Shown: positions 25,515 through 34,411, counted from the first letter of the stretch. The stretch: 64,000 nt of DNA from Fimisoma sp964619315 (GCA_964619315.1 CAZUEH010000005.1:1-64000); one strand, 5' to 3'. Numbers and translations are program-made. The notes: generated by a model from the sequence alone, not told the origin.

Positions 25515-26371
25515 TATTTATCCTTTCTCCTTCCCAAGTAAGCTTCTATAACTGCGGGTTTACCCTGTATATAGCTTGGAGTTCCCTTTGCAATGATTTT
25601 GCCATAATTAAGTACAGCAATACCTTCGCAAACATTCATAACTAAACTCATGTCATGTTCAATTAGGAGTACGGCAATCTGAAATTCGTCTCTTAGTTTA
25701 CGGATATTTTCCATCAGTTCAGATGTCTCTGACGGATTCATTCCAGCCGCTGGTTCGTCTAAAAGAATTATGCTAGGGTCTGTCGCAAGGGCTCTAACTA
25801 TTTCTAGTCTTCGTTGTGCTCCGTAAGGTAAGCTTCCTGCACTAGCATTGGCCAAGCCTTCCATACCAAAGAACTTCAATAGATCCATGCATTTTTCTGT
25901 GGTTTCTTTTTCTATGCGTTTATATTTGCCGTTATGAACGACGGATTGAAACAAATTAGTTTCTATATTTGAGTGTAGACCTACCTTTACGTTTTCAAGA
26001 ACGGACATTTTTGAGAACAATCTTATATTTTGAAAAGTTCTTGCTATGCCCATTTTGCTTACTTGAGCAGTAGTTTTGCCTGCGGTATTTCTGCCGTTAA
26101 GCATGATACTACCTCTTGTTGGCTCGTAAACATTGGTCAACATATTAAACACAGTTGTTTTGCCAGCTCCATTAGGCCCGATAAGTCCAGAGATTTCTGT
26201 TTTTCCTATTGCTATAGAAAAGTCATCTACCGCTGTCAATCCACCAAAGTCAATTCCTAGATGAAGTACTTCAAGGACAGGGGTTTTGTCGATATCTCTT
26301 TCTGGCAGCATTGACACACTCGGAATAGGGACAAACTTAGTTTCTTTGTCGCTTGTAGTTGCTTTAGCCAT
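25514..26371 (-). CDS. livG: Branched-chain amino acid ABC transporter ATPase LivG
   Basis: A 285-residue ABC ATPase. Compared with LivF it has an N-terminal extension of about 28 residues and the LivG-type insertion between Walker A (GPNGAGKTT) and the signature (LPYGAQRRLEIVRAL). Walker B reads IILLDEPAAGMNP and the switch LLIEHDM. It overlaps livM upstream by eight bases and livF downstream by one base. It energises import with LivF. The atypical signature start (LPYG rather than LSGG) is common in LivG. Confidence 0.95.
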   Translation of the reverse strand: MAKATTSDKETKFVPIPSVSMLPERDIDKTPVLEVLHLGIDFGGLTAVDDFSIAIGKTEISGLIGPNGAGKTTVFNMLTNVYEPTRGSIMLNGRNTAGKTTAQVSKMGIARTFQNIRLFSKMSVLENVKVGLHSNIETNLFQSVVHNGKYKRIEKETTEKCMDLLKFFGMEGLANASAGSLPYGAQRRLEIVRALATDPSIILLDEPAAGMNPSETSELMENIRKLRDEFQIAVLLIEHDMSLVMNVCEGIAVLNYGKIIAKGTPSYIQGKPAVIEAYLGRRKDK

Positions 26372-27368
26372 TTAGTTCGCCCTCCTTCTGTGTTTTATTT
26401 TTTCTTACTGTTCCTATCAAATTCTTAAAGTTAAGTTTTCCCATTATCGCTTTGCCTTTTTCCGACGAGTTTAGAAGCATCATCATTATAAGGACTATTG
26501 CGTATATTAGCATTCTGTAGTCTGCAAAGCTTCTCAATGCTTCTGGCAATACTGTAATTATTACTGCAGAAATAATTGAGCCTCTTATGCTACCCAGTCC
26601 ACCAAGTACTACTATAACCAAAATTTCTATTGAGCGATTGTAGTCAAAGACATCTGCTGTTAATATGGAAAAATTATGTCCATATAAAACGCCTGCAACG
26701 CCGGCAAAGAAAGCCCCTAACACAAAAGCCAATAGCTTGTAGGACTTAAGGTTTACTCCGCATGCCTCCGCCGCAATCTTATTATCTCTCATGGCCTTTA
26801 TGGCTCTTCCATGTTTAGAATCCACGAAGTTCATTATTACGAACATTGTAATTAAAACCACTATGAACGCTATTACAAAGTTTGAATCTTGAGGAGTGCC
26901 TTTGAGCCCTGCTGCTCCTCCTGTGAAACCTACGTTGATTACTAGGCTTCGTATTATTTCTCCAGCAGCCAATGTTACTATGGCCAAATAGTCCCCGCTA
27001 AGTCTTAAAACCGGTATTCCTATTATTACACCAAAGATTGCTGCTACGATTCCTCCTATCAGCATTGCTATCGGGAATCTTACTATCATTGGCAGAAAAT
27101 CTGCCGTATATACTGCAAACAAGCACCCAGCGTAGGCTCCCACCGACATGAAACCAGCGTGACCAAGAGATAACTCTCCTAAGAATCCTACTACTAAGTT
27201 CAAGGATATAGCCAAAATTATATTGATGCATACAGGGACTAACACAGACTGCATATGTCTTGATGCCATTCCTGAAAACACCATTACTGCAACGACTGCA
27301 AACAAAGCAATTACTATTCCGTAAGTGATAAGATTGCTTTTTTTAGTTTTCATTTCATTTAAGCTCAT
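26364..27368 (-). CDS. livM: Branched-chain amino acid ABC transporter permease LivM
   Basis: A 334-residue permease with about ten hydrophobic segments. The conserved GELSLGHAGFMSVGAYAG stretch near residue 64 and the EAAxxA-like loop (KIAAEACGVN) contact the ATPases. It forms a heterodimer with LivH. A purine-rich AGGTGAGGAG precedes the ATG. It sits 11 bases after livH and overlaps livG, in the middle of the operon. The length is normal for Gram-positive LivM. Confidence 0.94.
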   Translation of the reverse strand: MSLNEMKTKKSNLITYGIVIALFAVVAVMVFSGMASRHMQSVLVPVCINIILAISLNLVVGFLGELSLGHAGFMSVGAYAGCLFAVYTADFLPMIVRFPIAMLIGGIVAAIFGVIIGIPVLRLSGDYLAIVTLAAGEIIRSLVINVGFTGGAAGLKGTPQDSNFVIAFIVVLITMFVIMNFVDSKHGRAIKAMRDNKIAAEACGVNLKSYKLLAFVLGAFFAGVAGVLYGHNFSILTADVFDYNRSIEILVIVVLGGLGSIRGSIISAVIITVLPEALRSFADYRMLIYAIVLIMMMLLNSSEKGKAIMGKLNFKNLIGTVRKNKTQKEGELNG

Positions 27369-27378
27369 ATCTCCTCAC

Positions 27379-28254
27379 CTACACTTTCTCTTTTATAACT
27401 TTGCCCAAGATGCCGGTTGGCTTTACAAGCAACACTATTATCAGCGATGCGAAAACTATAGCATCCGAAAGTTCTGTGGAAATATAAGCCTTTGACAAGC
27501 TTTCTAAAACTCCCAACAAAATTCCACCAATCATTGCACCTGGAATCGAACCAATGCCTCCAAATACTGCCGCTACGAAAGCTTTTATACCAGGCATGGA
27601 TCCGCTATAAGGTCCAATGAATCCATATGTCGCACCAAAGAATACACCTGCTATTGCAGCAAGAGCTGATCCTATGGCGAATGTCATGGATATAGTTTTG
27701 TTAACGCTGATACCCATGAGCTCTGCAGCTTCTTTGTCCTCTGAAACCGCCCTCATGGCCTTTCCCGCCCTTGTTTTGTTGATAAACAAGGACAGGGAAA
27801 CCATGATTACTATTGTTACTACTAAAGTTACCACTGATTCACCAGACATAGATAACTCACCAATATGTATACTAGAAATATTAAATACACTTGGGAAGCT
27901 CTTTTGGCTGGAACCGAAAATAAGCAATGCCACATTTTGCAACAAGTAGCTTACTCCTATAGCGGTAATCAATACTGTTAAAGGTTCTGCTTTTCGGAGA
28001 GGTTTATATGCGACTCTCTCTGCTGTGACCCCCAGTAAAGTACATACTACTATGCTCACAAGCAATGCAGCCCAAATTGGCAGTCCGCATGTAGATATTG
28101 AGACTACTACCGCAAATGCTCCCACCATGATTATATCGCCGTGGGCGAAGTTGAGCATCTTAGCGATGCCGTATACCATTGTATATCCCAGTGCAATCAG
28201 CGCATATATACTGCCTAGGCTGAGTCCACTGATTAAGGTCGAAAGAAAGTCCAT
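27379..28254 (-). CDS. livH: Branched-chain amino acid ABC transporter permease LivH
   Basis: A 291-residue permease with about eight hydrophobic segments. The N-terminal GLSLGSIYALIALGYTMVYG and the AxGMLNFAHGD-like MLNFAHGDIIMVGAF are family hallmarks, and SEDKEAAELMGI is the ATPase-contacting loop. I place the start at ATG 28254, eight bases after AAGGAG; a GTG nine bases upstream overlaps that ribosome site. It lies between livK and livM, all tightly packed. Confidence 0.94.
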   Translation of the reverse strand: MDFLSTLISGLSLGSIYALIALGYTMVYGIAKMLNFAHGDIIMVGAFAVVVSISTCGLPIWAALLVSIVVCTLLGVTAERVAYKPLRKAEPLTVLITAIGVSYLLQNVALLIFGSSQKSFPSVFNISSIHIGELSMSGESVVTLVVTIVIMVSLSLFINKTRAGKAMRAVSEDKEAAELMGISVNKTISMTFAIGSALAAIAGVFFGATYGFIGPYSGSMPGIKAFVAAVFGGIGSIPGAMIGGILLGVLESLSKAYISTELSDAIVFASLIIVLLVKPTGILGKVIKEKV

Positions 28255-28282
28255 TTTTGCCACTCCTTAATTAAGATCTTTT

Positions 28283-29431
28283 CTATTTATATAATACGTA
28301 TTTTCCTGCTTTGATCTGTACTACGCTTGCGCTCTTAGTAGGTTCACCTGAAGCGTCCCAAGTCATAGTTCCTGTAACACCTGCAACAGTTATTTCTGTC
28401 ATAGCTGAGATCATTTTTTCGTTAAAGTCTTCATCTGAAGGTACTGCGCCTGATTTTTCCATAGCAGCCTTGATTGCATAAACTGCATCGTAACCGTCTG
28501 CTGCGAATTGGTCAGGAGTTGCACCATACTTATCTTCATATGCTTTTACGAAGTCAGAATCTTCATCTGCGTAGAAAGGTGTTACTACTAATAGGTCTTC
28601 TAATGCTGCAACCTTGTCAGCGCCTGCTTTTTCGATAACTCCATCTAAGCCGTCGCCGCCCATGAACTGAATATCAATTCCTAATTTTTGTGCCTGAGTT
28701 AAGATATAAGCACCTTCCTGTGCATAAATTGGAAGGAATACTAAGTCTGCTCCAGAATTCTTAACAGCCTGTAATTGAACTGAGAAATCTGTGTTGGACT
28801 GGTTTGTAAATGCTTGGCTTGTTACTACTTCAAGACCCTGGTTAGCAGCTTCTTCTTCGAAAGCTTTCTGGATTCCAGTTGAATAGTCATTGGACTTGTC
28901 ATAGATAACTGCGATTTTAGTTCCTAATTTCTGTTCTTTTATAACTTCAGCAGCATAAGCTCCCTGAAGAGGATCTGTGAAACAAATACGGAAAGCATTG
29001 GCAGGAGCCGCACACTCAACCTGTGATGCAGAAGGTGTGATTGCCAAGATTCCATCTTTTTCAGCTTCAGCTACTGCTGTCAAGCAAGCGCCACTTGTAG
29101 TTCCTGCTAAACTTACCTGCATGCCTTGGTCTGCCATAGTTGCATATGCACTTGCTGCAGATGTAGGATCAGCCATGTCATCTTCGAATAATAATTTGAA
29201 ATCTACTCCGTTCACTCCGCCGTCTTTGTTGATTTCGTCAACAGCCAACTGAGCACCTTGCTTAACTGAAATTCCGTAAGTGGAATAGTCACCAGTTAAA
29301 GGGCCGCTTCCGCCGATAACTAGTACATTTTCATCTCCGCCTTTTGACCCGCCGCAGCCTGTCATAAACATTGCCATCATCATAACTGACATAGTCACAG
29401 CGAAGGCTTTCTTCAATGTGTTCTTTTTCAT
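28283..29431 (-). CDS. livK: Branched-chain amino acid ABC transporter binding lipoprotein LivK
   Basis: A 382-residue periplasmic-binding-protein fold lipoprotein (Leu/Ile/Val-binding, type I). The signal sequence ends in lipobox MTGC with lipidated Cys26. The mature region begins VLVIGGSGPLTGDYSTYG, the typical ligand-site opening. GGAGG precedes the ATG. It is first in the liv operon. Ligand specificity (Leu/Ile/Val versus other amino acids or amides) cannot be settled from sequence. A hairpin with a T run lies just upstream, so part of the transcription may be read-through from an upstream promoter. Confidence 0.94.
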   Translation of the reverse strand: MKKNTLKKAFAVTMSVMMMAMFMTGCGGSKGGDENVLVIGGSGPLTGDYSTYGISVKQGAQLAVDEINKDGGVNGVDFKLLFEDDMADPTSAASAYATMADQGMQVSLAGTTSGACLTAVAEAEKDGILAITPSASQVECAAPANAFRICFTDPLQGAYAAEVIKEQKLGTKIAVIYDKSNDYSTGIQKAFEEEAANQGLEVVTSQAFTNQSNTDFSVQLQAVKNSGADLVFLPIYAQEGAYILTQAQKLGIDIQFMGGDGLDGVIEKAGADKVAALEDLLVVTPFYADEDSDFVKAYEDKYGATPDQFAADGYDAVYAIKAAMEKSGAVPSDEDFNEKMISAMTEITVAGVTGTMTWDASGEPTKSASVVQIKAGKYVLYK

Positions 29432-29455
29432 TTAGTGTCCTCCATATTGATTGAA

Positions 29456-29490
29456 ATAAAAAACGGTTTTGCCTTTAGAGCAAAGCCGTT
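29456..29490 (-). terminator. Terminator or attenuator upstream of livK
   Basis: On the minus strand AACGGCTTTGC and GCAAAACCGTT form a stem followed by TTTTATTTC. It lies between a small membrane-protein gene and livK. No clear promoter is seen between it and livK, so it may only partly stop transcription. Confidence 0.7.
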
Positions 29491-29504
29491 GTTGACTAAT
29501 GTTT

Positions 29505-29741
29505 TTAATAAACAGATTTCATAGTCATTTTCGGTTTGCCCTTTTGCATTAAAGCGCAAGTTATAATGGCAATGCTGCAGATGGTCACCGGAAGGACCGA
29601 CTCTGCTAGCAATAAAATAAGCACTACTAAAATAGTGCTTACAATAATACCGAAAACACGACCAAAAAAAGCAGCTTGAGAATATGTTACCTTACAGGAT
29701 GTCATTGCTGTATTCATTTTTTCTTTGAAAAATGTTCCCAT
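29505..29741 (-). CDS. Small membrane protein, unknown
   Basis: A 78-residue protein with a soluble N-terminal part of about 25 residues and two adjacent hydrophobic segments (about 25-65), then a basic tail. I do not recognise the family. The start is set at ATG 29741 because a perfect sigma-A promoter (29793-29821) lies inside the longer 109-codon frame. The ribosome site (AAAGGG) is modest. It precedes the liv operon in the same direction, separated by a hairpin, and could share its transcript. Confidence 0.5.
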   Translation of the reverse strand: MGTFFKEKMNTAMTSCKVTYSQAAFFGRVFGIIVSTILVVLILLLAESVLPVTICSIAIITCALMQKGKPKMTMKSVY

Positions 29742-29792
29742 GCTTCTGCCCTTTCGAATCCATTTTTTAACATTATCATTTGTTCTATTGGC

Positions 29793-29821
29793 ATTATACT
29801 TTGGCTTTACTGCATTGTCAA
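29793..29821 (-). promoter_or_regulatory. Perfect sigma-A promoter
   Basis: On the minus strand TTGACA (29816-29821), exactly 17 bases, then TATAAT (29793-29798). It drives the 78-residue membrane protein gene and perhaps, by read-through, livKHMGF. Confidence 0.85.
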
Positions 29822-29933
29822 TACTTTTCGGCAATATTTTTATGTATTCGCCACATCTTTTGGCGTGTTTTTTTGTTATTAACTACAATTTTATTCGTCG
29901 TTGGCTACCAAAACTTGTTGCACGGAACCAACT

Positions 29934-30404
29934 TTATTGAATCTTTTTGTATGCTTTATAGAGTCCACCGCCCAATAATCCGCAACATACTATTTCTCCG
30001 ATTCCAACGGTAACCATAAGGAACCAATAGCTTTGTGGAACTCCATATACAAGTTGAAGCACAAATGGCACGATAAGCATGTTGCTAAGTATAGGAAAAA
30101 TCGGCCCTAAAACAGGTTTTTTCCTGCCTATGTAATATGTACCTAACGCTCCCAAAAGGGTCGCAACGGTTCCAAATACTACATCCCACATAGCGCAGCC
30201 CGTCAAGATATTTGCGAGTAGACATCCTATGCCCAGCCCAAAAATCGCCTCTTTGTAAAAGATCGGCATGCAGGTCAATGCTTCGGATAGTCTGAACTGT
30301 ATGACTCCGCTTGCCAAGCCAAAGATCTGTGATAAAAAGGTTAGAATAACGTAAAGAGCTGCTATGAGAGCAGCTCTTGTCAAATACAATGTTTTTTCTT
30401 TCAT
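29934..30404 (-). CDS. queT: QueT-family queuosine precursor transporter
   Basis: A 156-residue membrane protein of the QueT family, the S component of an energy-coupling-factor transporter for queuosine precursors such as preQ1. It shows five or six hydrophobic segments and the family's VIQFRLSEALTCMPIFY stretch near residue 35. Directly upstream is a preQ1-I riboswitch whose 3' part overlaps the ribosome site, strongly supporting the assignment. The ECF ATPases and T component are not in this window and are probably shared from elsewhere. Confidence 0.93.
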   Translation of the reverse strand: MKEKTLYLTRAALIAALYVILTFLSQIFGLASGVIQFRLSEALTCMPIFYKEAIFGLGIGCLLANILTGCAMWDVVFGTVATLLGALGTYYIGRKKPVLGPIFPILSNMLIVPFVLQLVYGVPQSYWFLMVTVGIGEIVCCGLLGGGLYKAYKKIQ

Positions 30405-30410
30405 AATTTG

Positions 30411-30453
30411 CTCCTTTAGTTTTGTTTATAGTGAGGAAGGTCTCGAACTCACT
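30411..30453 (-). promoter_or_regulatory. preQ1-I riboswitch
   Basis: The minus-strand leader has the P1 stem GTGAG/CTCAC (30448-30452 with 30431-30435), loop sequence TTCGAGACCTTC, and an A-rich tail TATAAACAAAACTAA that docks in the groove, running straight into AAGGAG (30411-30416). This matches the preQ1 class I aptamer. Ligand binding would hide the ribosome site and switch off queT translation. Confidence 0.85.
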
Positions 30454-30482
30454 TAACTTTATTTATTTAATGCTGGCAGAAG

Positions 30483-31292
30483 TTATAAATCAACTTTGCC
30501 TTTTAAAAATCTTCTTCTATACTTCAAAACTGCATAATTGCTAATGCGGTTTACATATATAGGATCGAAGATTCCCCCTGCAATCCCGATGATTAACTGA
30601 CCTTGCAAGAATTTTGTGTAAAGCATTTCTTTGGAAAGAGCCTTTGCCGTTAAGTTAATCTGCCCTTCCTTGTCTACTTCATAGCAATCCAAACTATCTC
30701 CATTCTCTACGACTTCATCGATAAGATTGTTTAGATAGCCATTGTTTTCCACAAATTCCTCGTCATCATACATGGCAACCTCAATGACTTTTAAAATGAA
30801 TGCTTTTTCGCCATCAGTATCGTAATCGTACCCGTAACTCAAGGCGACTTCGTAAACACTTTTCAAAACCATAGCAGAAAAAAGTGGGATATCAGGAATT
30901 CCAGCCCCTACGAGGCCCAACCCTATACCTTCGGCACTTGAAATTAAAAGGTTAGTGGCCTTAGCAGATTTTGCCTGCTTAGTAAAGTTTCTTACACTTT
31001 GCTTGTCACCCTTTACCTCAGATGCGTAGGTATTAATTTGGAAGTCTGCCTTTTTCTTATCTTTGTTATAGGTTTTTTCTATTACCCCTGTACCTTTTTC
31101 AAATATAAGGGAAAAACCCTTGGAAAAAGCGGCATCCAAAGTTCCGCTAAGCTTTTGTGGTATTATCTTGTCAAGTTTTCCAATCAAGGCTGATGTTGGC
31201 CCTTCTTTTCTTCTTGCCTCAAACTTAGCTTCTTTCTTTATTAAATCTTCCCATTCCTTTTGCCAGGGAGACTTTTTATTGAACAGACTCAC
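30483..31292 (-). CDS. EcsC family protein
   Basis: A 269-residue member of the EcsC family, named from the third gene of a Bacillus ABC transporter operon; the role is not established. The central glycine-rich hydrophobic part (ISSAEGIGLGLVGAGIPDIP near residue 128) and the DYDTDGEKAFIL region are typical. I set the start at GTG 31292, six bases after AAAGGAG; an in-frame ATG directly abuts that site and a TTG further up lacks one. The start overlaps a 30-codon frame upstream, suggesting coupling. No EcsA/EcsB partner is present. Confidence 0.8.
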   Translation of the reverse strand: MSLFNKKSPWQKEWEDLIKKEAKFEARRKEGPTSALIGKLDKIIPQKLSGTLDAAFSKGFSLIFEKGTGVIEKTYNKDKKKADFQINTYASEVKGDKQSVRNFTKQAKSAKATNLLISSAEGIGLGLVGAGIPDIPLFSAMVLKSVYEVALSYGYDYDTDGEKAFILKVIEVAMYDDEEFVENNGYLNNLIDEVVENGDSLDCYEVDKEGQINLTAKALSKEMLYTKFLQGQLIIGIAGGIFDPIYVNRISNYAVLKYRRRFLKGKVDL

Positions 31293-31368
31293 TTTCATCT
31301 CCTTTATATGCACATAGCGCAATAACAGCAGCTGCTATAAGCATAATCGGTAAAATTTTCTTTTTCAT
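31276..31368 (-). CDS. Possible 30-residue membrane peptide
   Basis: A short frame with a good GGGGG ribosome site seven bases before its ATG. It encodes a basic start (MKKK), one hydrophobic stretch of about 17 residues, and an acidic tail (GDESESVQ). Its last 17 bases overlap the EcsC-family gene, whose own ribosome site lies inside it. The plan is that of a translated small membrane protein or a coupling leader peptide. I know no homolog. Confidence 0.45.
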   Translation of the reverse strand: MKKKILPIMLIAAAVIALCAYKGDESESVQ

Positions 31369-31397
31369 TTGCGTACCCCCTATTCTGTTTATATGTA

Positions 31398-31427
31398 AGT
31401 ATAACACGATTTCCACCACTGGGGCAA
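31398..31427 (-). promoter_or_regulatory. Promoter of small peptide/EcsC unit
   Basis: On the minus strand TTGCCC (31422-31427), 18 bases, then TATACT (31398-31403), 30 bases before the small-peptide ATG. Confidence 0.45.
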
Positions 31428-31515
31428 TAGGCAAATGGCTATCTTTCAATAGGTGTCCATGGCAAACTGCCTTTTGAGCCGGCCTTTTTCGCCAAACCCC
31501 TTACCTATTCGTAAC

Positions 31516-31550
31516 AAAAGAAAAAGCGAAGCAGAATACTCTGCTTCGCA
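31516..31550 (-). terminator. Terminator of the hydrolase gene
   Basis: On the minus strand GCGAAGCAG and CTGCTTCGC form a 9-bp stem followed by TTTTTCTTTT. Confidence 0.85.
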
Positions 31551-31584
31551 ATAAAGTCTAACTTTTGGAATCATATCAAGGATA

Positions 31585-32499
31585 TTAACCTTCTAAGAAA
31601 GCTAATACATCGCTATAAACTTCGTCTGATGAAGATTCATTTAATACTTCATGGCGCATATTTTCATATAGCTTGCCTGTAACATTGGTGTATCCTTCGT
31701 CTTTTAATAATTGTTGGCTATCGAGCCAAGCTTTCTTATCAACTATTACCGGATCCTCTGCTCCTGCTATAAACCAGATTGGCAATTCTTTATTTCTAAC
31801 TTGCCATCCTCCATGCTGATAAACCTGCTTCATCAACTTGAACAGATTCTTAAATCCGTTAATTGTAAATACGAATCCACACATCTCATCGGCGTCGTAT
31901 GTTTCAATATTTTCCTCATTTGCGGAAAGCCAACTGCTGCTCGATTTTGAGTCTTTGATTTTTTTGCTATAAGCACCTACGGAAAGGTTGTTTATAGTTT
32001 TGCTTCTATGTTTATCACCCTTGAAAGTTTTTCCTAATGCCACCAGTAGCAGTGCCACCCCTACAAGTGGATTTTTGCTTGGAGACCCACAAACTATCAG
32101 CTTGTCGATTTCTTCATCGTATTTCTTTATATATTTTCGAACAACCAAAGATCCCATACTATGGCCAAATAAGCACACTGGTTTGCCTGGGAATTTTTCT
32201 TTTGCTATCAGCGTCATTTGATAAGCATCTTCAACTATAAAATCCGATGTTTCGTCGTATAAGTACCCATAGTCTTCTTCGCTTTTAACACTTCCGCCGT
32301 GTCCTCTGTGGTCATTGATAATTGATGCATATCCATTGCTAGCCAAATATTCCATAAACGGGAAATATCGTTCTTTGTGCTCCGCCATTCCGTGTGAAAA
32401 CTGAACAATTCCTTTTACTTCTTCTTCAGGTTCAAAGATTGCTATGCTCAATGGCAAGTTGTCACATTTGGAATTAAGGGTCAAATATTCTTTTTTCAT
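31585..32499 (-). CDS. Alpha/beta hydrolase (monoacylglycerol lipase/lysophospholipase-like)
   Basis: A 304-residue serine hydrolase of the Hydrolase_4 group. Seen: the oxyanion-region FSHGMAEHKERY near residue 33, HRGHGGS, the nucleophile elbow GHSMGS, the acid in AGAEDPV, and the catalytic histidine in MRHEVLNE. No signal peptide, so cytosolic; it probably cleaves monoacylglycerols or lysophospholipids. The start is ATG 32499, six bases after AAAGGAG. It is a single gene with its own terminator. Confidence 0.85.
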   Translation of the reverse strand: MKKEYLTLNSKCDNLPLSIAIFEPEEEVKGIVQFSHGMAEHKERYFPFMEYLASNGYASIINDHRGHGGSVKSEEDYGYLYDETSDFIVEDAYQMTLIAKEKFPGKPVCLFGHSMGSLVVRKYIKKYDEEIDKLIVCGSPSKNPLVGVALLLVALGKTFKGDKHRSKTINNLSVGAYSKKIKDSKSSSSWLSANEENIETYDADEMCGFVFTINGFKNLFKLMKQVYQHGGWQVRNKELPIWFIAGAEDPVIVDKKAWLDSQQLLKDEGYTNVTGKLYENMRHEVLNESSSDEVYSDVLAFLEG

Positions 32500-32582
32500 A
32501 TGAGGCTCCTTTCGTATATGCACACATTATATACCCCCATTCGGCCAATGTCCACCTTGCAACTATATGGTTTTTAAGAATT

Positions 32583-32614
32583 AAAAAAGCGCCACTGTTA
32601 ATAGTAACGCTTTT
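32583..32614 (-). terminator. DEAD-box helicase terminator
   Basis: On the minus strand AAAAGCG...CGCTTTTTT closes a stem, with the tail continuing into AATT, just after the helicase stop. Confidence 0.75.
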
Positions 32615-32628
32615 GTCGTTAGTCTAAA

Positions 32629-34302
32629 TTAAAGTTTTTTTACAGAAGCCTTTTGGCCACGAATCCTACAGTTTTTCATTTTGTGAAGAACTGTGTCAAC
32701 ATGTTCGTTTGGCACTGATACTAAGCTGAAATCATCAAAGATTTCTATGCTACCAAAGGTTTTGCCTGGCAATCCGCTTTCTCCTGCGACAGCTCCCAAT
32801 ATATGGTTTACTCCAACTCTTCTTTTTCTTCCTACGTTGATAGAAAGGTTGGTCATATTTTTATCAGAACGTCCGCCTTTGCCTTTTGATCTGCCTCCAG
32901 CATTTCTGCTGCGCTCTTTGCCATGAGAATGGCCTCTGTCGTTTCTACCTCTTTGCTTTTGAGTTGCAAATAAGTCATCATCTCTTCTGCCCTTAGCCGC
33001 ATCAAGCACTTCGTTAGGGAAATTCATTTTAATCAATGCTGCCATAACTTCAGCTGAGGAAAACTCATCAAGTAGCGCATCAACGATTATATTGTATTGT
33101 TCAAGTTCGCCTGCCTCAATTACTTTTTTTGTTTCTTCAATAAACTGTTGTTGGCGTGTTTCCATAACTTCATCAAAAGATGGAATTTCTCTTGATGAAA
33201 TAGAGGATTTTGTGTATCTTTGTATGTTCATAAGTTCTTGCATTTGACGTCTTCCACTTACAAATGTAAATGACTGGCCTTTTTTGCCCGCACGTCCAGT
33301 TCTTCCTATACGATGAACATAATACTCAACATCTTGAGGAACGTCATAGTTGAATACGATGTCGATATTGTCAACATCTATGCCTCTTGCTGCGACATCA
33401 GTTGCAACTAATATATCCACTCCTCCGTTTTTGAAAGAGTTCATAATCTGTGTTCTTGAACTTTGCTTTATGTCTCCATGAAGCCCTGCGCTTGAGTATC
33501 CACGAAGTTGAAGTTCTCCAACCAACTCATCAACTCTGCTCTTTGTATTGCAAAATACGATTGAGCGTTTTGGGTTGTATGTGTCAAGCAATCTTGCCAT
33601 AGCTTCTAGCTTTTTTGCAGAAGGTACTTCAAAGTAAGACTGATCTATGCTTGGCACTGTAATTTCATTGTATGTTACCTTGACCATTTCAGGGTTTTTC
33701 TGATATTGCTTAGTTATAGCGATGATTTCTTTTGACATAGTTGCAGAGAACAAAACTGTCTGACGTTCTTCTGGAGCGTCTTTTAAAATAGTTTCGATAT
33801 CTTCTCTGAAACCCATGCTTAGCATTTCATCTGCTTCATCCAATACAACCATTGCTAACTTGTCAAGTTTAAGAGTTCTTCTACGCATATGGTCCATAAC
33901 TCGTCCTGGTGTTCCAACGACGATTTGTGCTCCTTGCTTTAGGGCATATATTTGACGATCAATCTGCTGTCCGCCGTATATTGCAACGGTCTTGACATTA
34001 TGCTTATATTTCGTAAATTTTCTTATTTCATCGCACGCTTGGATGGCCAACTCTCTTGTCGGGCACAAGATTAGAACCTGTACTCCTTTGCCTATGGAAA
34101 AATCGATTTTTTCAATAGCAGGTATGCTGAAAGCAGCAGTTTTTCCTGTTCCTGTTTGAGAGTGTCCAATAACATCCTTGCCCTCTAAAATTAGCGGGAT
34201 GCTCATTGACTGGATACTTGTAGCTTCTTCAAATCCAATGTCTTCAACTGCTCGTTTGATTTCATCGGATAAATTCATTTCTGCGAATAGAGTTTTTTGC
34301 AT
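32629..34302 (-). CDS. DEAD-box ATP-dependent RNA helicase with DbpA-type RNA-binding domain
   Basis: A 557-residue RNA helicase. Motifs in order: Q motif, SQTGTGKT (I), PTRELA (Ia), TPGR, DEAD (II), SAT (III), ARGID and HRIGRTGRAG (V-VI) by about residue 335. A basic, Arg/Gly/Lys-rich linker (about 445-475) and a C-terminal DbpA-like RNA-recognition domain (about 480-557) follow. Such proteins remodel rRNA during ribosome assembly or act in cold growth and mRNA decay (CshA, DbpA/YxiN types). AAGGTAAGG precedes the ATG. Whether it is DbpA-specific for 23S hairpin 92 is uncertain. Confidence 0.9.
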   Translation of the reverse strand: MQKTLFAEMNLSDEIKRAVEDIGFEEATSIQSMSIPLILEGKDVIGHSQTGTGKTAAFSIPAIEKIDFSIGKGVQVLILCPTRELAIQACDEIRKFTKYKHNVKTVAIYGGQQIDRQIYALKQGAQIVVGTPGRVMDHMRRRTLKLDKLAMVVLDEADEMLSMGFREDIETILKDAPEERQTVLFSATMSKEIIAITKQYQKNPEMVKVTYNEITVPSIDQSYFEVPSAKKLEAMARLLDTYNPKRSIVFCNTKSRVDELVGELQLRGYSSAGLHGDIKQSSRTQIMNSFKNGGVDILVATDVAARGIDVDNIDIVFNYDVPQDVEYYVHRIGRTGRAGKKGQSFTFVSGRRQMQELMNIQRYTKSSISSREIPSFDEVMETRQQQFIEETKKVIEAGELEQYNIIVDALLDEFSSAEVMAALIKMNFPNEVLDAAKGRRDDDLFATQKQRGRNDRGHSHGKERSRNAGGRSKGKGGRSDKNMTNLSINVGRKRRVGVNHILGAVAGESGLPGKTFGSIEIFDDFSLVSVPNEHVDTVLHKMKNCRIRGQKASVKKL

Positions 34303-34370
34303 TTATTACCTTACCTTTCAGGTGTGTATTTAAAATTTGTGACAACATATAATTTATTTAATAGTCAGAA

Positions 34371-34398
34371 AAAAAATACGCTCGAAAGCGTATTTTTT
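34371..34398 (-). terminator. Terminator of zinc-ribbon gene
   Basis: AAAAAATACGCTCGAAAGCGTATTTTTT: a compact stem with a T run, downstream of the zinc-ribbon gene on the minus strand. Confidence 0.8.
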
Positions 34399-34411
34399 GA
34401 CTCCCATGTAA

